From Candidatus Aminicenantota bacterium (GTDB lineage Bacteria > Acidobacteriota > Aminicenantia > JAMOAD01), in NCBI GenBank assembly GCA_027061995.1, contig JAMOUT010000100.1, positions 15,254-79,253 on the forward strand: a DNA stretch of 64,000 bases, given 5' to 3'. The notes under the pieces are model-generated. The model did not search any database and had not been told where the DNA came from. It saw only the letters and a list, made by a program, of their open reading frames with translations. How positions within the stretch are numbered: the stretch's first letter is position 1; every line of letters starts with the position of its first letter. The position numbers and the translations under genes were made by a program. Positions 1 through 9,574 of the stretch are shown here, piece after piece.

Positions 1-735
1 TCTGATGCTGTGGGAACACTGAGAATCCTTGATACAATAAAAGAGTTGGGACTTGAGGAAAAAACAAAATTCTATCAGGCTTCAACAAGTGAACTCTTCG
101 GGAATACAAATGAGTTTCCGCAAAAAGAAACTACCCCTTTTCACCCTTCAAGTCCTTATGCGGTTGCAAAACTTTATGCGTATTGGATTACCGTTAATTA
201 CAGGGAATCTTATAATGTTTTTGCCTGTAACGGGATACTATTCAATCATGAGAGTCCTCGAAGGGGGGAGAATTTTGTTACAAGAAAAATCACTTTAAGC
301 GCTGCAAAAATAAAACTCGGGATAGAGGATAAACTTTATCTCGGAAATCTTGATGCTAAAAGGGATTGGGGATTTGCAAAAGATTATGTAAAAGCTATGT
401 GGCTTATGTTGCAGCAAAAAGAGCCTAAGGATTTTGTTATAGCTTCGGGAGAATCCCATACTGTCAGAGAATTCGTAGAACTTGCTTTTAAAGAGGTTGG
501 TATGGAAGTGGAATGGAAAGGTAAAGGGATAGATGAAAAAGGGATAGATAAAAGCAGCGGGAAAACCATTGTTGAGATAAATCCGAAGTATTACAGACCC
601 CTTGATGTTAAATTTTTATGGGGAGATTATTCCAATGCTAAAAAAGAACTCGGTTGGGAGCCGGAAACATCTTTCAAAGAGCTTGTAAGTCTGATGGTTA
701 AAGCTGACCTTGAATATTTCAAAGATAAGATATAG
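1..735 (+). CDS. gmd: GDP-mannose 4,6-dehydratase, C-terminal part (5' end outside window)
   Basis: The enzyme converts GDP-mannose to GDP-4-keto-6-deoxy-mannose, a precursor of fucose, rhamnose or perosamine-type sugars in surface polysaccharide. It is a short-chain dehydrogenase/reductase acting in the cytoplasm. The reading frame is open at base 1 and begins in the conserved segment [11 protein letters not shown], so the NAD(P)-binding N-terminus lies upstream of the window and about 244 residues remain. Visible family marks are the catalytic STSELFG segment, the YAVAK (YxxxK) pair, the substrate loop [15 protein letters not shown] and the [13 protein letters not shown] segment. The GTG at base 10 is an internal valine codon, not a start. 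The gene converges with the membrane glycosyltransferase on the other strand, with only 9 bases between the stops, which fits a polysaccharide locus. Identification is secure. Confidence 0.93.
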   Translation, partial: SDAVGTLRILDTIKELGLEEKTKFYQASTSELFGNTNEFPQKETTPFHPSSPYAVAKLYAYWITVNYRESYNVFACNGILFNHESPRRGENFVTRKITLSAAKIKLGIEDKLYLGNLDAKRDWGFAKDYVKAMWLMLQQKEPKDFVIASGESHTVREFVELAFKEVGMEVEWKGKGIDEKGIDKSSGKTIVEINPKYYRPLDVKFLWGDYSNAKKELGWEPETSFKELVSLMVKADLEYFKDKI

Positions 736-744
736 ATAATCAAA

Positions 745-2880
745 TCATTTTTCCGTTTTTAAGATTAAAAAACCTGTTTCATTTTGTAAATTCTCTGTTT
801 TAATAAACAAGGGGATAAATTTTTTGTTCTTGTATCTTCTTTTTGCTTTTATTTTTAAGGTAAAATTTTTCCCTTTTTCAGCAAAAATCTTTTGCAAATC
901 ATTGTAAGCTGATATCTTATATTCATAGTCTGAAAACAGGTGAATTTTAATCTCTTTCCCTTTTCTCAAATAAAAAGGTAAGAATTTTTCCCCTTCACCG
1001 TGAATTTCAATCTCCCCTTTTATGTTTTTTATAATATTTCCCGATGTTCTTAAAAGTATCAGATTGTTAGATAATTTGTAATATTTATAATTGTTCGGTT
1101 TGAAAAAAGGGAAAAGCAGATAGATTAAAGTTATAAAAACAAGTGTGCCATAGGAAAAGACTACAATAATTTTGCTTTTTCTTTTAAGGATTAAAACTGT
1201 TCCAGATAAAATTAAGATAATCCATATAAGATTCGGTAGATAATTATAATTATTTAATTTAAGATAGGATGAAGCAAAATTATAAGGTTTGAAAACACTG
1301 TTTGAAACAAAAGAAAAAAGATCCGAAGCTCTGTTTGTAATCTCGTGTGTTGTTGTTTGATACATCAAAAGTGGATATTTTATTAATATCCCGCTTAAAA
1401 AGAATGAAAAAGCGAGAAGAATGGAAAATATCCATTTTATATTATTATCCCAATTTTCAATTAAAAACAGAAGAATAATAAAAGACAGAAACCAGATAAA
1501 CGGTGAGATCGGTCTTGCGGGAGGGCAATATCCCCCTCTGTGTGTATTAAAAGCATAATTTAAAATATGGATTATAAAGGGGATGGATAAAAGCCAAAAT
1601 TTTTTATACTTTTTCCCGAAAAAGAAGATTAAAGCGGGAAAAACAAAAAAGAAAAGGGGAAAATAATACAAAAGTCCGTCCCTTTGATCAAGAAAATAAT
1701 TTAACAGAGAATCAAACCTCATACTGAAGGGAATCATCTTAAAACTTAAAATAAGATGAATCACATATGCTTTTTTTTCAGGCGACATAACTCCGTTATA
1801 TATGCTTAAAAGGGAGAAGGAGCCGTAAGCATGATAAAGATAATATAGAAAACCTGCAAAAGAGAGAGCGAGAGGGGTAAATTCAAGGATGAATTTCGGC
1901 TTGAAAATTTTCAGTTTTTCCTTTATAAGAATTATAAGTAAAAGAAGAAGGACTATAATAATAGATTTGACTCCCGACCAAACCAGAACAGACATCGCAA
2001 TCGAAACTTTAAGATAATTTTTTTTCTCAAAATAAAAATTATTTATCGAATAAAGGATTAAAAATGATAAAAATATCGAAGGGTAAAGGTGAGTTGAGAA
2101 AAACAGATAGGGAGAAGCGATAAAAGAGAGAAAGGTTGCCCAAAAAGCTGTTTTATCATCTGTATCCGATAAAATAAGAAATCGGTAAAATTGCAAAGCC
2201 GCAAGAATCGCCCAAAAAATTATTCCTATTCTTATGATGAAAAAAAACAGGATTTTGCTTTTTAACAATTCTCCGAGTATAAAGAAGGGGAGAATCATAA
2301 TAGAGATTGCGGGCATATGGAAAGAATATATGTATTGTCTCCCTTTTATTCCGAAATATCCGTGAAAAGGGAGAGGTTTTTTAAGTGACCAAAAGTTTTT
2401 TGTTTGTTCAAGTGATTGATTATTCGCTATATTCAGATCTCCGTCATGCAGAATAGAGTGCGCTACTACAAGATAATGTGGTTCATCTCCCGAAAAGAAT
2501 ATTTTTCCTTTGTAAGACAAAAGGGTTAAAAGATAAATAATAGAAAGTAAGATTATTATGATTAATTTCGGTTTTTTGATTTCATAAGATTGCTGCTGTT
2601 TTATGAAAAGATAGATAAAATAAAAAATTGCGGGTAATAATAAAACAAAAGATCTCCAAATTGAATCTCTGAAAAAAACAAAATTAATTAAAGTTAAAGG
2701 TAATAAAAGTATAAGCGGGGGCATCTTTTTCAGAAAAAAGAGAAAAAACTTCTCTCTTTTAATCAAAAAAAGAAAAAAAAGAACAAACAAAACGGAAAAA
2801 AGAATAAAATTGTCAAGGACAATAAAATAAAGTAATAGAAAAAAGTTTAGAATAAAGAACAGTTTTTCTTTTATATCCAT
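745..2880 (-). CDS. Polytopic membrane protein, GT-C (family 39-like) glycosyltransferase candidate
   Basis: This protein of about 711 residues is almost entirely hydrophobic, with a dozen or more membrane segments, and a soluble beta-type tail of about 100 residues. Near residue 130 a loop reads SGDEPHYLVVAHSILHDGD. This acidic, DEPHY-type first loop is typical of GT-C enzymes that move sugars from polyprenyl-phosphate donors on the outer face of the inner membrane. The sugar and acceptor cannot be told from sequence. I chose the ATG at 2880 (MDIKEKLFF) over one five codons upstream, because a -35/-10 pair ends five bases before it and would make the upstream ATG part of the promoter. It converges with gmd, which suggests surface polysaccharide or glycoprotein synthesis. 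An O-antigen ligase-like role is an alternative. Confidence 0.65.
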   Translation of the reverse strand: MDIKEKLFFILNFFLLLYFIVLDNFILFSVLFVLFFLFLIKREKFFLFFLKKMPPLILLLPLTLINFVFFRDSIWRSFVLLLPAIFYFIYLFIKQQQSYEIKKPKLIIIILLSIIYLLTLLSYKGKIFFSGDEPHYLVVAHSILHDGDLNIANNQSLEQTKNFWSLKKPLPFHGYFGIKGRQYIYSFHMPAISIMILPFFILGELLKSKILFFFIIRIGIIFWAILAALQFYRFLILSDTDDKTAFWATFLSFIASPYLFFSTHLYPSIFLSFLILYSINNFYFEKKNYLKVSIAMSVLVWSGVKSIIIVLLLLLIILIKEKLKIFKPKFILEFTPLALSFAGFLYYLYHAYGSFSLLSIYNGVMSPEKKAYVIHLILSFKMIPFSMRFDSLLNYFLDQRDGLLYYFPLFFFVFPALIFFFGKKYKKFWLLSIPFIIHILNYAFNTHRGGYCPPARPISPFIWFLSFIILLFLIENWDNNIKWIFSILLAFSFFLSGILIKYPLLMYQTTTHEITNRASDLFSFVSNSVFKPYNFASSYLKLNNYNYLPNLIWIILILSGTVLILKRKSKIIVVFSYGTLVFITLIYLLFPFFKPNNYKYYKLSNNLILLRTSGNIIKNIKGEIEIHGEGEKFLPFYLRKGKEIKIHLFSDYEYKISAYNDLQKIFAEKGKNFTLKIKAKRRYKNKKFIPLFIKTENLQNETGFLILKTEK

Positions 2881-2885
2881 GGGAT

Positions 2886-2914
2886 AATATATCATTTCAT
2901 TTAAACAGTTTCAA
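2886..2914 (-). promoter_or_regulatory. Sigma70-type promoter giving a leaderless glycosyltransferase mRNA
   Basis: On the minus strand TTGAAA (2914-2909) and TATATT (2891-2886) are separated by 17 bp. The ATG at 2880 lies five bases after the -10, so transcription should begin at or within a base of the start codon. No Shine-Dalgarno sequence precedes the ATG. Confidence 0.6.
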
Positions 2915-3016
2915 TTTATTGATTGTATTGTGAAATAAAAACACGGAATTTAAAGATGCAATAAATTATCTCATATTATTTATTTTAATTTTATCTTTTA
3001 TTAATGAATAATCTAT

Positions 3017-3829
3017 TCAATAAGTAAGTTCGGTTTTAAAAAAGAAATTCTTTTCTCTTATCAAAAGTATAATTGCAAATATTAAGAGTATTACAGTTTG
3101 TATTATTTTGCTGTCGGGATGTGTTGCAAATATTTCATTGAAATATCCCGCGGTAATATGAAAGACAATCGGAACAAATATATTTCTGTTAGCTTTATAA
3201 TAAAGCCAATTCATAATAATCACAAAAGGGAAGATGCTTACAAGAAAATTCAGGCTATGTATCCAACCTGTTACGACCAAATTACTTTGATAATAACCTT
3301 TGATAGTTGAAAGCGGGATGTGCCAAATCCCCCAGTAAAAAGCGAAGATTACTGATGTATAAAAAAGATTAAATCTGTTTCTTAAAACATCGGTTCCGTA
3401 TGTATGCCAACCCAGTTCTTCGATAAGCGGAGCCATAATAAGCAAAAACCAGACGGGAAAAACACCCGATGAAAAAGTGTAATGTCCGGTTATTGCAAAT
3501 TGATTAGCACTGTATCCGAACAATAGTGAGATAACCTGTGCGAGCAAAATACTGGCAAGCATTAAAAAAATTGTCAGGAATAGGTAAATCGGTTTTATTG
3601 AGCAAAAATTAAAGATTCTACCGCCCAAATCTTTTTTCAAACCTGTTTCCTTATGAATCATCCGAAAAGCTATTATCATGGGTGCCATAAGCCCGATAAA
3701 TCCTAAAACTGACACCATAATCATATTTGGTTCCGGTTGATGACTGAGTTTTCCCGCTATAAGCCAGAATATCCAAGGTATAATTGTTACCAAGGCGTAA
3801 AAAAGAATAGGGTGTTTATAGTTTTTCAA
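3017..3829 (-). CDS. CPBP-family intramembrane metalloprotease
   Basis: A 270-residue membrane protein of the CPBP (CAAX protease and bacteriocin-processing, Rce1/Abi) family. The signature appears as EELGWHTYG near residue 137 (paired glutamates) and then WGIWHIPL, with a later histidine in PIVFHITAGY, together the expected metal and catalytic residues. About eight hydrophobic segments are visible. Members cleave within the membrane or modify prenylated or peptide substrates; the substrate here is unknown. The first codon is TTG, preceded by AAGGAG at the long spacing of 12 bases; no ATG fits, so the start is likely but not certain. It follows the hydrolase lipoprotein gene by 17 bases and is probably co-transcribed with it. 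Confidence 0.85.
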   Translation of the reverse strand: MKNYKHPILFYALVTIIPWIFWLIAGKLSHQPEPNMIMVSVLGFIGLMAPMIIAFRMIHKETGLKKDLGGRIFNFCSIKPIYLFLTIFLMLASILLAQVISLLFGYSANQFAITGHYTFSSGVFPVWFLLIMAPLIEELGWHTYGTDVLRNRFNLFYTSVIFAFYWGIWHIPLSTIKGYYQSNLVVTGWIHSLNFLVSIFPFVIIMNWLYYKANRNIFVPIVFHITAGYFNEIFATHPDSKIIQTVILLIFAIILLIREKNFFFKTELTY

Positions 3830-3846
3830 TATTATTTAATTCTCCT

Positions 3847-4800
3847 TTACCTGTTTTTGATTTCACTTAAAAAAGCTCTGATCTCTTTGATATCCTGCTC
3901 GGGGTTATCTTGCATTGTCATGTGAGCGGCATTTTTTATTACGACAAATTTTGAACCGGGCACCAAACTCGCATAATATTCTGTTGTTTCGGGTCTTGCT
4001 TCATCATACTCCCCGCAAATAAATAAAGTGGGCACTTTAATATTTGGAAGTTTTTTTGTAGCATCATAATATTGCAAGGTGCCTGTAAATGTAAATTCAC
4101 TCGGACCATTCATGTGGGTATAAACTCGTTCGCCCAAATGAGCGAATGTCTTCTTTATATCTTCCGACCACGGCAATTTTCGTGCAATATGCTGTTTATA
4201 ATAGACCATCATGGCTTTTTGATATTCGGGGGCCTTAAAATCTTTCAATTTTTCATATTTACGAATTATCTTTTGTAAATTATCGGGAAGTCGGCTCAAC
4301 AATAGTTGTGAATCTCTTATCCATAGTTTTCCGCTTAAAGCTGGACTTGCAAAAATAATCGCTTTAATCCCCTCTGGATGGGCAAAATAATATTCAGCCG
4401 CCAAAATAGTTCCCCATGACTGACCATACAGATAAAAGTCTTTCAATCCCAAAGCTTTTTTTACCTGATAAACCTCGTCCACATAAAACTTGATATTCAT
4501 CTGCGATGTATCCATCTTCAGAGTGGAACGACCGCAACCGATTTGATCAAAAAAGATAACGGGTCTGTCTTTACTAAGAGCTTCAAGAGGCCTTAAATAA
4601 TATGAAGTTGCTCCAGGACCTCCGTGTAAAATCAGAATAGGCGTTTTATCTCCCTCTCCTACGATTTTATACCATACTCTTCCCCCCGTAACATTAATAT
4701 ACCCTTCAACCGGTTCTATTTTCCGATTACTCTTACAGCTGATTAACATAAGTAATATAACAGGCAATACTAATAATTTTAATATTTTACTGTTTTTCAT
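3847..4800 (-). CDS. Lipoprotein alpha/beta hydrolase, proline iminopeptidase-like
   Basis: A 317-residue alpha/beta-hydrolase. The N-terminus is a lipoprotein signal with lipobox LISC, so the enzyme should be anchored in the periplasm. Peptidase family S33 features follow: the HGGPG oxyanion loop, the DQIGCGRS segment, the nucleophile elbow GQSWG (Ser near 127), an aspartate in CGEYDEARPE and a histidine in AAHMTMQDNPE. Prolyl iminopeptidases remove N-terminal proline from peptides, but lipoprotein members of this group can also be esterases or lactonases, so the substrate is left open. The downstream neighbour is the CPBP protease. A promoter whose -10 ends six bases before the ATG suggests a leaderless message, although an AAGGGG lies slightly too far upstream. 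Confidence 0.85.
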   Translation of the reverse strand: MKNSKILKLLVLPVILLMLISCKSNRKIEPVEGYINVTGGRVWYKIVGEGDKTPILILHGGPGATSYYLRPLEALSKDRPVIFFDQIGCGRSTLKMDTSQMNIKFYVDEVYQVKKALGLKDFYLYGQSWGTILAAEYYFAHPEGIKAIIFASPALSGKLWIRDSQLLLSRLPDNLQKIIRKYEKLKDFKAPEYQKAMMVYYKQHIARKLPWSEDIKKTFAHLGERVYTHMNGPSEFTFTGTLQYYDATKKLPNIKVPTLFICGEYDEARPETTEYYASLVPGSKFVVIKNAAHMTMQDNPEQDIKEIRAFLSEIKNR

Positions 4801-4806
4801 AATTTT

Positions 4807-4835
4807 ATTTTACCCCTTTTCAATAATAAAGTCAT
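4807..4835 (-). promoter_or_regulatory. Putative promoter of the hydrolase/CPBP pair
   Basis: On the minus strand ATGACT (4835-4830) and TAAAAT (4812-4807) are 17 bp apart, and the -10 ends six bases before the ATG at 4800. The -35 matches four of six consensus bases, so this is a moderate call. Confidence 0.45.
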
Positions 4836-4926
4836 CCCGAGTGAATTATAAATTCAGATTTCGAATTATGATGCACTCGCCGGACAGGTCACCGACAATG
4901 ATTGGTAAAGGCTACCGAATGCCGGC
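4831..4926. repeat. GC-richer structured intergenic element, REP-like or decayed
   Basis: The 360-base gap between the hydrolase and dnaE is otherwise AT-rich but holds this GC-richer block. It has an imperfect inverted repeat (CGAGTG at 4838-4843 with CACTCG at 4874-4879, plus AT-rich inner pairing). A second pairing of GCCGG (4879-4883) with CCGGC (4922-4926) encloses a smaller stem, ACCGA with TTGGT. The opening GTCATCCCGAGTG resembles the ends of dispersed palindromic repeats in other genomes. It matches no riboswitch class I know. No second copy was seen in the window. Confidence 0.35.
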
Positions 4927-5065
4927 AAAACTTTAAGCTCCTAAGATTGTCTTGCTTATTTAAAAAAGATAATCTTGAATATGAAAGATATAGAGATAAT
5001 ATTCTCTTGATTCCCATATATTTGAATAATTTATCATATTTTCATATTTCCCCCTTTTTGATTTA

Positions 5066-5094
5066 TTGACTAAATCTTTTTAAAGATATACATT
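5066..5094 (+). promoter_or_regulatory. Putative dnaE promoter
   Basis: TTGACT (5066-5071) is followed after 17 bp by TACATT (5089-5094). This would give an AT-rich leader of about 60 bases before the dnaE ATG, with GGGTGG as a possible ribosome-binding site. Confidence 0.45.
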
Positions 5095-5160
5095 ATTAAA
5101 TTAAAATGCTAAAAATAATTAAGAAAAAAAATATTTATATGATTTTGTATCGGGTGGTAG

Positions 5161-8100
5161 ATGAATAATTTTGTCCATTTGCACCTGCATAGTGAATATT
5201 CGATTCTTGACGGAGCCATCAGAACAGATGAGTTGGTTCAAAGGGTAAAAAAACTTGGGATGCCGGGAGTTGCCGTAACCGACCATGGCAATATTTTCGG
5301 TGCGGTTCAATTTTTTTTTAAAGCGAAAAAAGCGGGGATAAAACCTATAATAGGGGTTGAAACTTATGTTGCCAAAAAATCAAGACTTGAAAAAGATAAA
5401 GAGGGAAAAGGATATCACCATCTTACCCTTTTGGTGAAAAACAGGGTTGGTTATAAGAACCTGAATAAACTTCTTACCTCGGCTTATCTTGAGGGTTTTT
5501 ATTGGAAACCGAGAATAGATAAGGAGATTCTTGAAAAACATTCGGAAGGACTTATCGGGATGTCCGCCTGTATTCAAGGGGAGATCCCCCAGCTCTTGTT
5601 AAAAGGGGAGATGGAAAAAGCTGTTGAAACAGCCCTTTGGTATCAAAAAACATTTAACGGAGATTTTTATATAGAGCTTATGGATAATGGGTATGAGAGT
5701 CAGAAAAAAGTCGCTCCTCTCTTAATTGAGGTATCCGAGAAAACGGGAATCCCCCTTGTTGTTACAAATGATGCTCATTATCTTAAAAAAGAGGATGCTT
5801 TTCCGCATAAAATACTCTTGTATCTTCAAACTCAGAAAACGATAAGCGAGCCGAATCCCATGGAATTTAAAACAGAGGAATTTTATGTAAAATCTCCGGA
5901 GGAGATGTTCTCCCTTTTTCCCGACCACCCGGAAGCATATGAAAATACCGTTAAAATTCTCGAATCCATTGATTTTGAATATACTACAGAAGATGAAACC
6001 GGGAATAGATTATATTATTTGCCGGAGTTTAAAATACCCGAAGGATTTACGGAAAACAGCTTTTTTGAAAAAAAAGTGAGAGACGGTTTTTCGGAGATTG
6101 AAAAAAAACTTCACGAACTTAAAAATAAAGGTCTCCTTAAACATGAGATAAAAGACTACTATGAGCGATTGGATTATGAGATCGGGGTTATTAAAAAGAT
6201 GGGTTTTCCCGGGTATTTTCTTATTGTGCAAGATATAGTAAGTTCCGCAAAGGAGATGGGGGTTAGAGTAGGTCCGGGAAGAGGCTCGGCTGTCGGTAGT
6301 CTTGTTTCCTATTCCCTCGGAATAACAGAGCTTGATCCTTTGAAATATGATTTGATTTTTGAGCGATTCTTAAATCCGGAAAGAATCTCCATGCCTGATA
6401 TTGATATAGACATAGAGGGAAGAAGAAGAGATGAAGTGATAGAATATGTCCGAAAAGCTTATGGGGAGGAAAAAGTTGCTCAGATTATAACTTTCGGGAC
6501 AATGTCGGCAAGGGCTGTTTTAAGGGATGTGGGAAGGGTGCTTGAAATCCCCCTTGCCGAAGTTGATAAACTCGCCAAACTTGTTCCAAACAGACCTAAA
6601 ATAAAACTTGCCGACGGGATAAAAGAGGTGGGTGAACTTAAAGATGCGGCAACAAAAAACCCGAAATACAAACAACTCTTTGAAATAGCTCTAAAATTAG
6701 AGGGACTTTCGAGAAACACCTCAACCCATGCCGCAGGTGTGGTTATATCAAGAGAGGAATTAACCGAATATGTTCCCCTTTATAAAGGTGGTGGTAAGGA
6801 TGATGTTTCCACTCAATTTCCTATGGAGGATGTTGAAAGACTCGGACTTTTGAAGATGGATTTGCTCGGGCTTAGGAATCTTACCATTATCTCGGATACA
6901 CTTGATTTAATCAGAGAAAAAGATGGTGTTGAAATTGATATATCGGATATCCCGCTTGATGAAAAAGATGTTTATAAAGTTTTTAAAAAAGGGTGGACGG
7001 ACGGAGTATTTCAATTTGAAAGTAAAGGGATGAGAAAGCTTTTAAAGAAAGCGAAACCCTCGTCTTTGGAAGATTTAATAGCTCTTAATGCTTTATACAG
7101 ACCCGGACCTTTAAATTCGGGAATGGTAGATGATTATGTTGAAAGAAAATTTAATGCCAAAAAGATTAAATATGATCATCCTCTCCTTGAAGATATTTTG
7201 AAGGAGACTTACGGAGTAATCGTTTATCAGGAACAAGTTATGAGAATTGCAAATGTAATAGGCGGTTTTTCAATGGCGGAAGCGGATAAATTAAGAAAAG
7301 CTATGGGTAAAAAGATAAAAAGCATAATGGAAACAAGTAAAGAGAAATTTATAAAAGGGGCTGTTGAAAAACAAATAGATAAAAAATTGGCGGAAAACAT
7401 TTTTAGTAAGATGGAAAAATTCGCCGAATACGGATTTAATAAATCTCACTCTACCGCTTACGCTTTTCTTGCTTATCAAACAGCTTATTTAAAAGTGAAA
7501 TATCCGGCTCATTTTATGACGGCATTATTGAGAAATGAGGCGGATAAAGGTTCGGCAGGTCAGAATGAGATGGTGAAATATATCAATGATTGCAAAAAAG
7601 AGGGGATAGAAGTTTTACCACCCGATATAAATGTCAGTGGTGTTACCTTTACAATGGTGGATAATAAAACGATAAGATTCGGTCTCTCGGCTTTAAAAAA
7701 TGTGGGGGGGAAAGCGGTTGAATCCATTATTAAAACAAGGGAAAATCTCGGGAGTTTCAGGAATCTTTCCGAATTTTTGTTTGAAGTTGACTCAAAAGCA
7801 ATAAATAAAAGAATCCTTGAATCACTCGCAAAAGCGGGGGCTCTTGATTCGATTCTCCCCTCGACAAGAAAAGATTTTATTGATGCACTGGATGATATTT
7901 TAAAAATGATTTCAAAATCAAAATCAATTAAAGGACCCACCCTTTTCAAACCTCAGTTCCCTGAAATCAAATACAGAATATCCGGAAGTGAATGGGAAGA
8001 GAGGGAATTATTGAGTAATGAAAAAGAGGTGCTCGGATATTTTCTCTCAAAAAGCCCTCTTGAAAAATATCAAAAAAAGATAGCTAAAATAATTAACACG

Positions 8101-8634
8101 AATATATCCGATCTTCTTGAAGATGACGGGGACAACATAAAGGAGATTGTCAAAATAGCGGGAATAATTATAAAAAGCACGAGCAGAAAAAGAAGGAATA
8201 GAGTGATTTATAATATAACAATCGAGGATTTGACGGGCAGAATGGAAGTTCTTGCGATTGAGGAGAAGATAAAAGGCAAGGTTCATCTTCTTAAAGAGGA
8301 TAATATAGTATGGATAAGAGGGAGATTCTCAGAGTTTAACAATAATAAGAATATATTTTTAGATGATATACTTTCCATTGATGAAGCATTGAATAAAAAT
8401 ATAAAACAACTTATCATAAACCTTGATTATGCTCTTTTACCAGTGGTTTCGGAAAAATTGTTTAAAGCTCTGGATAATTGGAGAGGAAATACAGCGATAA
8501 CCTTTAAAATAAACTCCCCTTCAAAACATATTTTTGTAAAATCATATGAAATCCCCGGAATAGACAGCTCAATCCAAACAATTGAAACCATTAAAAATAT
8601 AATAGGTGAAAATAGTATTCAAATTATATATTAG
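5161..8634 (+). CDS. dnaE: DNA polymerase III subunit alpha
   Basis: The replicative DNA polymerase (C-family), 1157 residues, the usual DnaE1 size. The order is PHP domain (about 1-280), polymerase palm/thumb/fingers (about 300-830), then helix-hairpin-helix and OB-fold regions (OB around 1000-1080). In the palm, GPGRGSAVGS and PDIDIDIEGRRRDEV carry the nucleotide and metal-binding residues. In the PHP domain the usual ligands all seem present: HLHLHSEYS, TDHGN, GVETY, YHHLTL, SACIQGE and NDAHY. That pattern is known from DnaE proteins whose PHP domain binds metal and proofreads. The C-terminus lacks a long tau-binding tail that I can recognise. It is followed 13 bases later by an exported phosphoesterase. 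Identification is secure. Confidence 0.97.
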   Translation: MNNFVHLHLHSEYSILDGAIRTDELVQRVKKLGMPGVAVTDHGNIFGAVQFFFKAKKAGIKPIIGVETYVAKKSRLEKDKEGKGYHHLTLLVKNRVGYKNLNKLLTSAYLEGFYWKPRIDKEILEKHSEGLIGMSACIQGEIPQLLLKGEMEKAVETALWYQKTFNGDFYIELMDNGYESQKKVAPLLIEVSEKTGIPLVVTNDAHYLKKEDAFPHKILLYLQTQKTISEPNPMEFKTEEFYVKSPEEMFSLFPDHPEAYENTVKILESIDFEYTTEDETGNRLYYLPEFKIPEGFTENSFFEKKVRDGFSEIEKKLHELKNKGLLKHEIKDYYERLDYEIGVIKKMGFPGYFLIVQDIVSSAKEMGVRVGPGRGSAVGSLVSYSLGITELDPLKYDLIFERFLNPERISMPDIDIDIEGRRRDEVIEYVRKAYGEEKVAQIITFGTMSARAVLRDVGRVLEIPLAEVDKLAKLVPNRPKIKLADGIKEVGELKDAATKNPKYKQLFEIALKLEGLSRNTSTHAAGVVISREELTEYVPLYKGGGKDDVSTQFPMEDVERLGLLKMDLLGLRNLTIISDTLDLIREKDGVEIDISDIPLDEKDVYKVFKKGWTDGVFQFESKGMRKLLKKAKPSSLEDLIALNALYRPGPLNSGMVDDYVERKFNAKKIKYDHPLLEDILKETYGVIVYQEQVMRIANVIGGFSMAEADKLRKAMGKKIKSIMETSKEKFIKGAVEKQIDKKLAENIFSKMEKFAEYGFNKSHSTAYAFLAYQTAYLKVKYPAHFMTALLRNEADKGSAGQNEMVKYINDCKKEGIEVLPPDINVSGVTFTMVDNKTIRFGLSALKNVGGKAVESIIKTRENLGSFRNLSEFLFEVDSKAINKRILESLAKAGALDSILPSTRKDFIDALDDILKMISKSKSIKGPTLFKPQFPEIKYRISGSEWEERELLSNEKEVLGYFLSKSPLEKYQKKIAKIINTNISDLLEDDGDNIKEIVKIAGIIIKSTSRKRRNRVIYNITIEDLTGRMEVLAIEEKIKGKVHLLKEDNIVWIRGRFSEFNNNKNIFLDDILSIDEALNKNIKQLIINLDYALLPVVSEKLFKALDNWRGNTAITFKINSPSKHIFVKSYEIPGIDSSIQTIETIKNIIGENSIQIIY

Positions 8635-8647
8635 TTTAGGAGGAATT

Positions 8648-9559
8648 ATGAAAAAAAATAATATTTTGATTTTTTTGTTAATCGGACTGTTCTTTTATCC
8701 CCTTTCTCTCAAATCCACGGATAAGTTCAGCTTCTCAATAGCAGCTGACATGAGAAATTTCTCGGGAAAAGGTAACTATGATACTGATCAGTATTTTGCG
8801 GGAGTTGTAAAATCAATTAAAAGAGTATCTGACTCGGTTTTTATGATTAGCCCCGGAGATATTGATCCCCCCTCTAAAATTTATTGGACAATTTCAAAAT
8901 ACCTTGGAAAAAATTATTTATGGTTTCCCGTTATAGGAAATCATGAGGCTGAGACTATAAGTGATATGGAGTGGTTGTTGAATTATCATATTGATAAAAA
9001 CGGCAAACTTCCACCTAATATTGTCAGATGGGGACCCGAGCAATGCAAAAAAACAACATATTCTTTTGATTATAAAAACAGTCATTTTATAGTTATTGAT
9101 GAGTATTGCGAAGGTTATAATAAACTTAAAAGCTCCGGAGGAAACATAAGTAAGGAGTTATATGAATGGTTAAAAAAAGATATCGTGATAAATAGAAAAC
9201 AAAATGTTTTTGTTATAGGTCATAGTCCCGCATATCCGATACCCGATTATGAAAGTGTCAGAATGAGGCACGAAAACTCAAGTCTAAATAATCATCCTAA
9301 AAACAGAACAAAGTTTTGGAAATTATTAAAAGAGAATAAAGTTATTGCATATATTTGCGGTCATACCCATAATTACAGTATTACGGATATAGCGGGGGTT
9401 TGGCAGATAGATGCCGGCCATTCAAGAGGAATTGCGGATACAGGCTCAAAGAGCACTTTTATTATTATTGATGTCAATGGAGCAAAAGTTGGTTATAGAA
9501 CATACAGATTAAACAAAAACGGCAGATATGAACTTTCGTATAAAGGAGCATTAAGATAA
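8648..9559 (+). CDS. Exported metallophosphoesterase
   Basis: A 303-residue calcineurin-like phosphoesterase with an N-terminal signal peptide, so periplasmic or secreted. Metal-binding motifs are recognisable in order: AADMR, SPGDID, VIGNHEAE, VIGHSP and CGHTHNYS. The first motif is a variant lacking the usual DxH. Family members act on phosphomono- or phosphodiesters such as nucleotides or purple-acid-phosphatase substrates; the substrate is not evident. I place the start at 8648 because AGGAGG sits just upstream and a typical signal peptide (MKKNNILIF) follows. A longer in-frame reading from 8606 would overlap the end of dnaE and has no ribosome-binding site. It lies between dnaE and threonine aldolase and is probably transcribed with both. 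Confidence 0.8.
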   Translation: MKKNNILIFLLIGLFFYPLSLKSTDKFSFSIAADMRNFSGKGNYDTDQYFAGVVKSIKRVSDSVFMISPGDIDPPSKIYWTISKYLGKNYLWFPVIGNHEAETISDMEWLLNYHIDKNGKLPPNIVRWGPEQCKKTTYSFDYKNSHFIVIDEYCEGYNKLKSSGGNISKELYEWLKKDIVINRKQNVFVIGHSPAYPIPDYESVRMRHENSSLNNHPKNRTKFWKLLKENKVIAYICGHTHNYSITDIAGVWQIDAGHSRGIADTGSKSTFIIIDVNGAKVGYRTYRLNKNGRYELSYKGALR

Positions 9560-9574
9560 TTTAAGGAGGATACA

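Noticed and set aside
10-735. Complete small gene starting at GTG 10
   Set aside because: The frame is open to base 1 and already in the middle of the GMD family, so the start lies outside the window.
4831-4926. A known riboswitch class upstream of dnaE
   Set aside because: I compared it mentally with TPP, FMN, cobalamin, c-di-GMP, glycine, guanidine, fluoride and SAM motifs and none fits.
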